DNA from: an uncultured Collinsella sp.
Lineage (GTDB): Bacteria > Actinomycetota > Coriobacteriia > Coriobacteriales > Coriobacteriaceae
Length of the DNA stretch: 36,954 bases
Assembly: GCA_900541785.1 (NCBI GenBank)
Contig: UQKY01000018.1
Span: forward strand, 1 to 36,954
Reading direction: 5' to 3'
Position 1 is the stretch's first letter. The number at the start of each line of letters is the position of its first letter. The notes under the pieces were generated by a model that did no database searches, was not told the DNA's origin, and saw only the letters and a list, made by a program, of their open reading frames with translations. A program made the position numbers and the translations under genes. This document shows positions 25,055 through 31,816 of the stretch, one piece after another.

Positions 25055-26089
25055 ATGCAACTGACGAATATCGTACGCGAGCGCTGGAAAGGCGTCTTGT
25101 TCTGCCTGATCATCGCTATCCCCGCGACGTTGCTCGGCAAACAGATTGAGGTGGTCGGCGGTCCGGTATTTGCCATCCTATTTGGCATGGTCCTGGCGCT
25201 CGTCTTTCCCAAGAATCGTCGCGAACAGCTCGCTGCCGGTGTCACCTATACGTCTAAAAAAGTCTTGCAGTACGCGGTTATCCTGCTTGGCTTTGGCATG
25301 AACCTCTCGCAGATTCTGTCCAAGGGCGCCCAGTCGCTGCCGATTATTGTGGCGACGATCTCGACCTCGCTTGTCATTGCCTTTGTGCTCTGCCGCGTTA
25401 TGAACGTGCCGGGCAAGATCGCGACGCTTGTGGGTGTGGGTTCGTCGATTTGCGGCGGTTCTGCCATCGCCGCGACCGCGCCCGTCATCGATGCCGACGA
25501 TCGCGAGATTGCCCAGGCTATTTCGGTCATCTTCCTGTTTAACGTTATCGCAGCGCTCGTGTTTCCGACGCTCGGCGGCATGCTCGGGTTGACCAACGAG
25601 GGCTTTGGCCTGTTTGCCGGCACTGCCATCAACGACACCTCGTCTGTGACGGCTGCGGCGAGTGCCTGGGACAGTATGCATCCCGGCGCCAATGTGCTCG
25701 AGAGCGCCACGGTGGTCAAACTCACCAGGACGCTGGCCATTATTCCCATTACATTGGTCCTTGCATGCTGGCAGATGCATCTGGCGCGCAAGGCCGGTGG
25801 CGACGCCAAAAGCACGTTCTCGCTTAAACGCGCGTTTCCCATGTTTGTGCTGTTCTTTGTGCTGGCGAGCGTGATCACTACGGTGTTTCAGCTTCCCGCG
25901 TCCTTTACGGTGCCCATCAAGGAGCTGTCGAAGTTCTTTATCGTGATGGCCATGGCGGCTATTGGTTTTAATACCGATATCGTCGAGCTGGTCAAAAAGG
26001 GCGGCAAGCCCATCGCGCTGGGCTTTTGCTGCTGGATTGGCATTGCGTGCATGAGTTTGGGAATGCAACACGTGCTGGGAATCTGGTAG
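25055..26089 (+). CDS. YeiH/UPF0324 family membrane transporter (putative sulfate exporter)
   Basis: A 344-residue polytopic membrane protein with about ten hydrophobic segments, starting WKGVLFCLIIAIPATLLG. The family hallmarks are VLQYAVILLGFGMNLSQI, VGVGSSICGGSAIAATAPVI and AGTAINDTSSVTAAASAW, plus a C-terminal MAAIGFNTDI. These proteins are classed as putative sulfate exporters; the substrate is not proven for most members. AAGGAA precedes the ATG. The GntR regulator lies divergently upstream, and a degenerate NtrC-like regulator follows, either of which could control it. Confidence 0.88.
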   Translation: MQLTNIVRERWKGVLFCLIIAIPATLLGKQIEVVGGPVFAILFGMVLALVFPKNRREQLAAGVTYTSKKVLQYAVILLGFGMNLSQILSKGAQSLPIIVATISTSLVIAFVLCRVMNVPGKIATLVGVGSSICGGSAIAATAPVIDADDREIAQAISVIFLFNVIAALVFPTLGGMLGLTNEGFGLFAGTAINDTSSVTAAASAWDSMHPGANVLESATVVKLTRTLAIIPITLVLACWQMHLARKAGGDAKSTFSLKRAFPMFVLFFVLASVITTVFQLPASFTVPIKELSKFFIVMAMAAIGFNTDIVELVKKGGKPIALGFCCWIGIACMSLGMQHVLGIW

Positions 26090-26104
26090 AGAAGTAGCTT
26101 GTTT

Positions 26105-26132
26105 GCGTGCTGCGTGCTGCGTGCTGCGTACT
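26105..26132 (+). repeat. Four tandem 7-bp repeats
   Basis: GCGTGCT three times followed by GCGTACT, just after the transporter gene. Likely slippage-prone simple repeat; no function is evident. Confidence 0.7.
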
Positions 26133-26156
26133 GACGAGCGCATGCCTGCGGTGGAG

Positions 26157-26244
26157 CGATAGGAGCTCTTGCGGGTATGGCTTGTCCGCAGGTTTATAAG
26201 TCCCGAAGAGCTCTTATCGCCCCGCCAGGATGGCGATGCGGGGC
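26157..26244 (+). promoter_or_regulatory. Two consecutive hairpins before the NtrC-like gene
   Basis: CGATAGGAGCTCTT (26157-26170) pairs with AAGAGCTCTTATCG (26206-26219), extended inward by CGGG/CCCG. GCCCCGC (26219-26225) then pairs with GCGGGGC (26238-26244). No long T-run follows. It could be a weak terminator of the transporter gene or a structured leader. Confidence 0.45.
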
Positions 26245-26319
26245 AACACCTATACTCGCAGGACGGCGCTTTCTGCCCTATAGTGTTTGGTGAGCAATAT
26301 CGTTCAATTTTGAAACACT

Positions 26320-26333
26320 CGGTCGTACGACCG
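26320..26333. promoter_or_regulatory. Perfect 14-bp palindrome before the NtrC-like gene
   Basis: CGGTCGTACGACCG is its own complement. It ends 36 bases before the start codon and after a TATAGT -10-like box (26279-26284), where an operator for self-repression would sit. Confidence 0.5.
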
Positions 26334-26369
26334 TCGGCGGTTGCACGACGCCGCGGACAGGGGCAAATC

Positions 26370-27587
26370 ATGGATAGCGATGCCAAGCTGAACATCTTGA
26401 CCGATGCCCTGGCTGCTGCCGGGGCCTCGGCATTGACAATCGATGCGCGTGGGGACGTCGCGATCTCGACCATGAATGACGCGGCGCTTGAGCGGGATGT
26501 GGCGGCTTTTGTCGCTGAGCGTCTCGACCGTATAGGAGACGGCGCGCGTCTGGTTATGGGGCGTGAGGGTACGCGCCTGAGCCTGACCGTTCGCCCCACC
26601 GACAAAGAGGGCGGGGGGCTTTGGGTCGTCGTGGTCCGCGAGGTGCGCGGTGCCGCGGCGCATGCGGGTATCGAGTGGCTCAACGCCGACGAAGTTGAGG
26701 CCCGCTACGAATCGAGCGCGTACGGCATCGTTGAGGGGGCGGCCTCGGTGGCTACGCCGGTTGCGGAGAGTTACGCGCGCGGTGTGCCCCTTATGCTCGA
26801 GGGCGAGCTGGGAGCGGGTCAGGTTGAGATCGCCAAGCGCCTCTATCTGGACGGTCCTTTTGCCGATCAGCCCTTTGTTTCCGTTGCGCTCGATGAGCTC
26901 ACCGATCGCGGTTGGCGCCATGTGCTCAAAAGCTCCGAATCGCCGCTGTTCCAAACGGGGCTGACCCTTTGCATTGAGGGCTGGAACGCGGTTGGCCCCC
27001 AGCGCCTCCGCGAGCTGGTCTCCACGATGGCCGACACCGCGTTGGCGACGCGCTGCCATGTGGTGCTGACGGCGAATGACATGCCGGGCGGTAGCGAAAG
27101 TGATCAAGCCGCCTTTGTGACCGAGCGCTTCGCCTGTGCGGTGAGCGTGGCGCCGGCAATCGCCGAGCAGGGAGCCTCGTCGACGAAGGTTGCGCGCTAT
27201 TTGGAATATCTCGCTGATGCATTTGGGACGGCAGCGCCCACGCTGTCTTCCGCGGCGACGAAGACGCTCGATGCTTACCGCTGGCCGCGCAATTATCTGC
27301 AGCTCCGCGAGGTCTCGGAACGACTGTATATATTGGTGGGGGCGGGCGCGGTGGACCGCGCTGTGGCGGAGGAAGTGCTCGCCCAAGAGGACGTGATTAA
27401 GACCGCAGCCTTTGGCGCCCCGACGCTCGAAAGCGACCTGTATATCCTGCGACCGCTGGCCGATACCGAGCGAGATATCGCGCATCTGGTTGTAGATCAT
27501 CTCCACGGCAACCGAACCCGTGCGGCGGAGGTACTGGGCATAAGCCGTACAACGCTGTGGCGCTTGCTGAAGGACGATGACCGTTGA
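26370..27587 (+). CDS. Degenerate NtrC-like AAA protein with Fis-type helix-turn-helix
   Basis: A 405-residue protein with the layout of sigma-54 activators but a decayed engine. The N-terminal ~110 residues are an unassigned sensor-like region. The AAA remnant has GELGAGQVE (145-153) where Walker A GESGTGKE belongs, CIEGWN (201-206) where Walker B LDEI belongs, and no GAFTGA loop; WPRNYLQLREVSERL (305-319) matches the WPGNVRELENVIER motif of intact activators. The C-terminus is a good Fis HTH (HGNRTRAAEVLGISRTTLWRLLK). It is therefore probably a sigma-54-independent, ATP-independent DNA-binding regulator. CAGGGG precedes the ATG. The frame is open back to 26169, but that part lies over the hairpins. 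Confidence 0.82.
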   Translation: MDSDAKLNILTDALAAAGASALTIDARGDVAISTMNDAALERDVAAFVAERLDRIGDGARLVMGREGTRLSLTVRPTDKEGGGLWVVVVREVRGAAAHAGIEWLNADEVEARYESSAYGIVEGAASVATPVAESYARGVPLMLEGELGAGQVEIAKRLYLDGPFADQPFVSVALDELTDRGWRHVLKSSESPLFQTGLTLCIEGWNAVGPQRLRELVSTMADTALATRCHVVLTANDMPGGSESDQAAFVTERFACAVSVAPAIAEQGASSTKVARYLEYLADAFGTAAPTLSSAATKTLDAYRWPRNYLQLREVSERLYILVGAGAVDRAVAEEVLAQEDVIKTAAFGAPTLESDLYILRPLADTERDIAHLVVDHLHGNRTRAAEVLGISRTTLWRLLKDDDR

Positions 27588-27671
27588 GCGAGGCGCCCGT
27601 GACCGCGCGCGACGCGTGTGCTACAGTCCAAAGCGTTATTGTTTCGATTTGGTTACGGCGTGCGAGGGCAT

Positions 27672-28247
27672 ATGGCTGAGACTTCAAAACCGAGCCGCAG
27701 AAGGCGGAGTGCCGCGCCGGTCAACCGACGCACGACATCGGTGACGTGGGGTAAACACGCCTCGGGGTTTGATGGCTCGTTCAAGCGCACTAAATACGGC
27801 TATCCTTCGGCAAGCGCCCGCTTGGCAATGCAGGCAGAGTCCTCGCTGTGGGGCCGCAAACGCGTGGTGGGCTCAAAGCTCAAGCACGACGGAACGCTCG
27901 GTTACATCAGCCGCGGGGCGGCTCGCCGCAGTGGACTCAATCCGGCTGGTTGGCATCGTTATGTTCCGATCGTGGCCGTCGTTGCAGTGATCGTCATCGC
28001 ACTCGCTGCGCTTGGCTACGCCGGCGGTGGCGCCAACTTGGACGCAGTGTTTAAATCGCCCGAGCTCGCGCATGCAGGCACAGAAGTTATCGAGGGCGCT
28101 CAGACCCAGACAGGCGTCGCGCCCCAGCGCGGCATCGTCGCGGCGGCCACCACCATCGCCGATGCTCAAAAGGACGAAGACAAGCAAGGCGACGACGCCG
28201 AAACGACCCAGACAAGCGAGGCGACGACAACTCAAATATCAACATAG
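27672..28247 (+). CDS. Hypothetical single-pass membrane protein
   Basis: A 191-residue protein I do not recognise. Residues 1-95 are basic (SRRRRS, NRRTTS, KRTKYGYPSASARLAMQ) and should be cytoplasmic; one transmembrane helix (YVPIVAVVAVIVIALAALGY, about 97-116) follows. The outer 70 residues are acidic, Thr/Gln/Asp-rich and low complexity. GCGAGGGC lies just before the ATG. It is 84 bases after the NtrC-like gene on the same strand and may be cotranscribed. It ends at a palindrome with a GGGGACG core. Confidence 0.72.
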   Translation: MAETSKPSRRRRSAAPVNRRTTSVTWGKHASGFDGSFKRTKYGYPSASARLAMQAESSLWGRKRVVGSKLKHDGTLGYISRGAARRSGLNPAGWHRYVPIVAVVAVIVIALAALGYAGGGANLDAVFKSPELAHAGTEVIEGAQTQTGVAPQRGIVAAATTIADAQKDEDKQGDDAETTQTSEATTTQIST

Positions 28248-28249
28248 CT

Positions 28250-28284
28250 TGCCGGCAGAAGGGGACGTTCCTTTTCTGCCGGCA
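28250..28284. repeat. Palindrome with GGGGACGTTCC loop
   Basis: TGCCGGCAGAA (28250-28260) and TTCTGCCGGCA (28274-28284) are exact inverted arms; AAGG/CCTT inside can extend the stem. It lies between convergent genes and may double as a terminator, but shares the GGGGAC core with other palindromes here. Confidence 0.8.
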
Positions 28285-28302
28285 GTTTGGGACACTCCTG
28301 CG

Positions 28303-28824
28303 CTACTTGACGTACACCACGTTGTTGCGGCGCGGCTTTGCCTCGGGTAGCGTGTCCTCGGCGTAGCCAAGAATGCAGTTACCGACACCGCGCAGGCTGC
28401 CGTCGGCGGGCAGGCCCCAGCTGGCCAGCAGCTCCAGGCCCTCGGGCGAGTCAAAGACCTCATGCGCGCGGTGAATCCAGCACGAATCGACACCCAGTGC
28501 ATAGGCGGCGTTGAGCAAGTTGCCCATGGCGAGCGAGCCGTCTTCCAGATGTGTGGGCACGCTGCGGTCAACCAGCACCACCACAACGGTCTTGGCGCCA
28601 TAGAAGGGGTCGCTGTTGCTGCCCATGACCTGGGCGTTGAGCTGTGAGAGACGCTCGACGGTCGCGGGGTCGGTGACGGCGACAAACGTCACCGGCTGGC
28701 GTCCCATGCCGCTCGGTGCATATTGGCCGGCTTCGATAATACGTGCAAGCTTTTCGGCCTCGACGGGACGATCGCTGTAGTTGCGGCAGCTGCGACGGTG
28801 AATCAGTGCTTCGATAGTCTCCAT
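28303..28824 (-). CDS. Nitroreductase family FMN-dependent oxidoreductase
   Basis: A 173-residue small nitroreductase-like flavoprotein. The FMN phosphate site is HRRSCRNYSDRPV, followed by AGQYAPSGMGRQPVTFVAV and the C-terminal VGNCILGYAEDTLPEAKPRR, where family members contact flavin. It probably reduces quinones, nitro-compounds or similar with NAD(P)H as an obligate dimer; substrate unknown. AAGGAG lies before ATG 28824, so the longer frame to 28920 is not used. Short for the family, but the core is present. It is convergent with the preceding gene and stands alone. Confidence 0.88.
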   Translation of the reverse strand: METIEALIHRRSCRNYSDRPVEAEKLARIIEAGQYAPSGMGRQPVTFVAVTDPATVERLSQLNAQVMGSNSDPFYGAKTVVVVLVDRSVPTHLEDGSLAMGNLLNAAYALGVDSCWIHRAHEVFDSPEGLELLASWGLPADGSLRGVGNCILGYAEDTLPEAKPRRNNVVYVK

Positions 28825-29118
28825 GGTGTCTCCTTGCGATGGCGTTGCAGATGCCTCGTTCATACCCGCCGGGCTTAAACGATAGACGGTCAATTGTCCG
28901 GCCAAAAGGATAGATTCCAATTGGGAAAGTAGGTTTGCATAAAAGTACCTTCAGAATGTGACAAACAAATGGGATGGTTAAACGTTTTATCCCGTCTACC
29001 CTGCGGTTTTTTACCACTTGCCTAAATGACGAACGCATAACCTCTGATAAAGGTTTTACTAAAGGAGTACCAACGTTTATCAATGCGCCGTGGTGGCGCC
29101 GGGCCAGGAGGTAACATC

Positions 29119-29409
29119 ATGTTCCAGGCTGGAGATGTCGTCGAGACCGATTTCGAAGGATTTCTGAAGCTGCTGCGTTCCAAGACGCGCGCTTTCGTGT
29201 CGATCAACGATCACGAGTACTACATCACGCACACCGATGGCTATTGGCGTGTTCAGGATTGCGAGGCCCTCAACGACAAGGGCCACTTTACTGACTGTTC
29301 TGAGTTGGTCAACACGGTCTGCGAGGTCGTCGAGCTGCCGTGGATTGCCGGCAAGAGCCTGCATGACAGCTTCTCGGGCGCTACGGTCTATGAGGCCGTC
29401 GCCGCTTAA
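29119..29409 (+). CDS. Small conserved-looking hypothetical protein
   Basis: A 96-residue soluble protein of unknown function: MFQAGDVVETDFEGFLKLL, then AFVSINDHEYYITHTDGYWRVQDCEALN and a C-terminal AGKSLHDSFSGATVYEAVAA. It has three cysteines and no signal or membrane segment. AGGAGG seven bases before the ATG is close to ideal, suggesting high expression; a longer frame starting at 29083 has a poorer site. It has its own terminator. The leader contains a second purine-rich AAGGAG at 29060-29065 and an AACCT/AGGTT inverted repeat (29043-29056). I cannot place it in a family. Confidence 0.75.
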   Translation: MFQAGDVVETDFEGFLKLLRSKTRAFVSINDHEYYITHTDGYWRVQDCEALNDKGHFTDCSELVNTVCEVVELPWIAGKSLHDSFSGATVYEAVAA

Positions 29410-29437
29410 CAGGCAATAAAACCCGATTTTCACGTGA

Positions 29438-29471
29438 CCGCTGGCGCCGCCCCCGCGCCGGCGGTCTTTTT
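29438..29471 (+). terminator. Terminator of the small orphan gene
   Basis: CCGCTGGCGC pairs with GCGCCGGCGG (one G-U) around seven bases, followed by TCTTTTTC. Confidence 0.9.
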
Positions 29472-29514
29472 CTGCCGATAGGCCATAAAAGTGCACGCAT
29501 TTGCGGAGAGGCTG

Positions 29515-29543
29515 TTGACGATAGTCAAAACTCGGACTAATCT
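29515..29543 (+). promoter_or_regulatory. Promoter of the marR-ABC exporter operon
   Basis: TTGACG (29515-29520), a 17-base spacer, and TAATCT (29538-29543). The -35 is near consensus. The spacer itself contains one of two operator-like repeats. Confidence 0.75.
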
Positions 29544-29572
29544 AGAGACATAAAATTGGTCAAAAATCGGAC
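29524..29572. promoter_or_regulatory. Two 14-bp direct repeats, candidate MarR operators
   Basis: GTCAAAACTCGGAC (29524-29537) and GTCAAAAATCGGAC (29559-29572) differ at one base and start 35 bases apart. Each has GTC...GAC ends. The first fills the promoter spacer up to the -10; the second lies 18 bases before the regulator's start codon. Confidence 0.65.
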
Positions 29573-29590
29573 AATCGAATGGTGGGATAG

Positions 29591-30091
29591 ATGAATGGTG
29601 CGGTTAAACTGGTCGACTTCGACCGGTTGCTCAATGGACTCGACCATATCTATTCGGAGTTCTCGCGTGCCTGCGGCCTTTCGGACTGCGCTTACTGGAT
29701 GCTCGTCGATACCAGCACGGCGGGCGGCAGTATTGCCGTAAGCCGTCTGACAAGCGAATGGTTCTACAGCAAGCAGACCATCAATTCGGCAATTAAAACC
29801 TTGACGGCGCGGGGCTTCGCAACGTTGGAGTTTGCCGAAGGCAGCCGTAAGAACAAGGTTGTGAGCCTGACCGAAGAGGGCAGGCGATTTGCCGAGCGTT
29901 ATGCGCTGCCGGCACTCAAGGCCGAGCAGCGAGCCTTTGGCGCGCTTGAGCCATGTGAGCAGCGCGAGATTATGCGCTTGATCGGCAAATTCTCTCAGGT
30001 GCTCGGCGACGAGTGCGAGACATTTAAACAGCAGGTGGCAGCCGCAAGCCAGATGCAAGATCGACGTGAGGGGGAGTCGTGCGACTGTTAA
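29591..30091 (+). CDS. MarR family transcriptional regulator
   Basis: A 166-residue winged-helix regulator. The N-terminal dimerisation helix has FDRLLNGLDHIYSEFSRACGL; the helix-turn-helix is SEWFYSKQTINSAIKTLTARGF; the wing is SRKNKVVSLTEEGRRFAE. The C-terminal helices re-form the dimer interface. GGTGGG lies before the ATG. It overlaps the first exporter gene (GTG at 30079, or ATG at 30091 sharing the stop base), the standard layout of a self-repressed drug- or peptide-efflux operon. Confidence 0.9.
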   Translation: MNGAVKLVDFDRLLNGLDHIYSEFSRACGLSDCAYWMLVDTSTAGGSIAVSRLTSEWFYSKQTINSAIKTLTARGFATLEFAEGSRKNKVVSLTEEGRRFAERYALPALKAEQRAFGALEPCEQREIMRLIGKFSQVLGDECETFKQQVAAASQMQDRREGESCDC

Positions 30092-31815
30092 TGAGGTTTC
30101 TAAAGCCATATCGAGGGCTTGTCGCAGTGACACTGCTGGTGCTGCTGGTGGATAACGTCGGTACGCTGTTGGTTCCCACGATGCTGGCGAACATGGTCAA
30201 CACCGGTATTACCACGGGCGATGTCGACTACATTTTACGCAACGGCCTATACATGTTTATCGCGACCAGCATGGCTAGCGGCGGCACGGTGCTGGGCTGC
30301 TATCTTTCGGCGCGCCTGGCCGCCAACGTGGCTTGCGATATCCGCAATGCCGTGTACGACAAATCGCTCGAGCTCGCGGCCAGCGATTTTGAGCGCTTTG
30401 GTACCGGATCGATGATCACGCGCTCGCTCAACGACATCAACGTGATTCAGCAGGCGATTCTGCAGACGATTCAGCTGGTGCTGCCCGTGCCGTTTTTGGC
30501 TGTGGCGGGCATCATCTTCGCCTGGTTTATCGATCCCGCCATGGGCACGCTTCTGGGCGTAGTCGTTGCGATCGTGCTCGTAGCGGCGGTCTTTACGGTG
30601 GCTAACGCCGCGCCGATCTTTATGCGCTTGCAGAGCTTTATCGACCGCATGAACGTGGTGCTGCGCGAAAACATCGTGGGCGTGCGCGTCATCCGTGCGT
30701 TTAACAAGGAGCGTCACGAGGAGCGGCGCCTGGACGAGGTGTTTAGCGAATACGCCGCCAACGCCATCAAAGTCAACCACCTGTTTGTGGGCCTCGACAG
30801 CTCCAGCTTCTTTTTGATGAACATCGCCGAGGTGGCGGTGCTGTGGGTGGGCGGCAACCGCGTAGGCGCCCACGCCATGCAGATTGCGAGTATCTCGGCG
30901 GTGCTGGAGTATGCAATTCTGATCCTGTTCTTTGTGATGATGGCGCAGATGGTGGTGCTGACGCTTCCGCGTGCTGCCGCGTGCCTGAACCGTGCGCAGC
31001 AGGTGTTGGAGATTGAGCCGAGCATCGTCGATGGCGAGCGCACGCTGGATGACGGGGCGCGCGAGCCCCAAGACGAAGCCGATGCGGTGGCCGTGTTCGA
31101 CCACATGTCGTTTCGCTTTGACGATGCCGACGAGGACACCCTGTGCGACCTGAGCTTTGCCTGCCGTCGCGGTCAGACGACTGCGATCGTTGGCTCGACA
31201 GGCTCGGGCAAATCGACGGTGGCAAAGCTTCTGCTGCGCTTCCACGATGCCACCAAGGGCTCCATTCGCCTGAATGGTGTGGACCTGCGCGAGCTTACGC
31301 AAGACGAAATCCGCGGGCGCATTGCCTATGTGCCGCAGAAGGCGTGGCTGTTCTCGGGCACGGTGGCGAGCAACCTTCGCTTTGGTAACGAAGGCGCGAC
31401 CGAGGGCGACATGCTTCACGCGCTTGAGGTTGCCCAGAGCACCTTTGTACTCGACCAACCGCAGGGGCTCGATACCCCGGTGGCGCAGGGCGGTACGAAC
31501 TTTTCGGGCGGCCAGCGCCAGCGTTTGGCAATCGCCCGTGCGCTCATGAAGCATGCCGATCTATATATCTTCGATGACAGTTTTTCGGCCCTGGACTTTA
31601 AGACCGATGCCGCCCTGCGTCATGCGTTGCAAGACGAGACGCGTGACGCTGCGGTGCTCATCATCGCGCAGCGCATCTCGACGATCTTGCACGCCGACCA
31701 GATCGTCGTGCTCAAGGATGGCGAGGTTGTGGGCTTGGGCACGCATAGCGAGCTTATGGAAACCTGCGAGGTGTACCGCGCCATCGCGGAATCGCAGATG
31801 AAGGGAGGTGAGTAG
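30079..31815 (+). CDS. ABC exporter subunit with degenerate Walker B (TM287/BmrC type)
   Basis: A 578-residue half-transporter: six transmembrane helices (residues 1-310) fused to an ATPase domain. Walker A is GSTGSGKST, the signature is intact (NFSGGQRQRLAIARAL), and Walker B reads YIFDDSFSALD, with Asp where the catalytic Glu belongs. The switch histidine is replaced (IIAQRIS). These changes mark the degenerate-site partner of a heterodimer and pair with the following subunit. The GTG start at 30079 has GAGGGGG nearby; ATG 30091 is the alternative. Substrate probably drugs, lipids or peptides, as for the family. Confidence 0.92.
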   Translation: MRLLMRFLKPYRGLVAVTLLVLLVDNVGTLLVPTMLANMVNTGITTGDVDYILRNGLYMFIATSMASGGTVLGCYLSARLAANVACDIRNAVYDKSLELAASDFERFGTGSMITRSLNDINVIQQAILQTIQLVLPVPFLAVAGIIFAWFIDPAMGTLLGVVVAIVLVAAVFTVANAAPIFMRLQSFIDRMNVVLRENIVGVRVIRAFNKERHEERRLDEVFSEYAANAIKVNHLFVGLDSSSFFLMNIAEVAVLWVGGNRVGAHAMQIASISAVLEYAILILFFVMMAQMVVLTLPRAAACLNRAQQVLEIEPSIVDGERTLDDGAREPQDEADAVAVFDHMSFRFDDADEDTLCDLSFACRRGQTTAIVGSTGSGKSTVAKLLLRFHDATKGSIRLNGVDLRELTQDEIRGRIAYVPQKAWLFSGTVASNLRFGNEGATEGDMLHALEVAQSTFVLDQPQGLDTPVAQGGTNFSGGQRQRLAIARALMKHADLYIFDDSFSALDFKTDAALRHALQDETRDAAVLIIAQRISTILHADQIVVLKDGEVVGLGTHSELMETCEVYRAIAESQMKGGE

Positions 31816-31816
31816 C

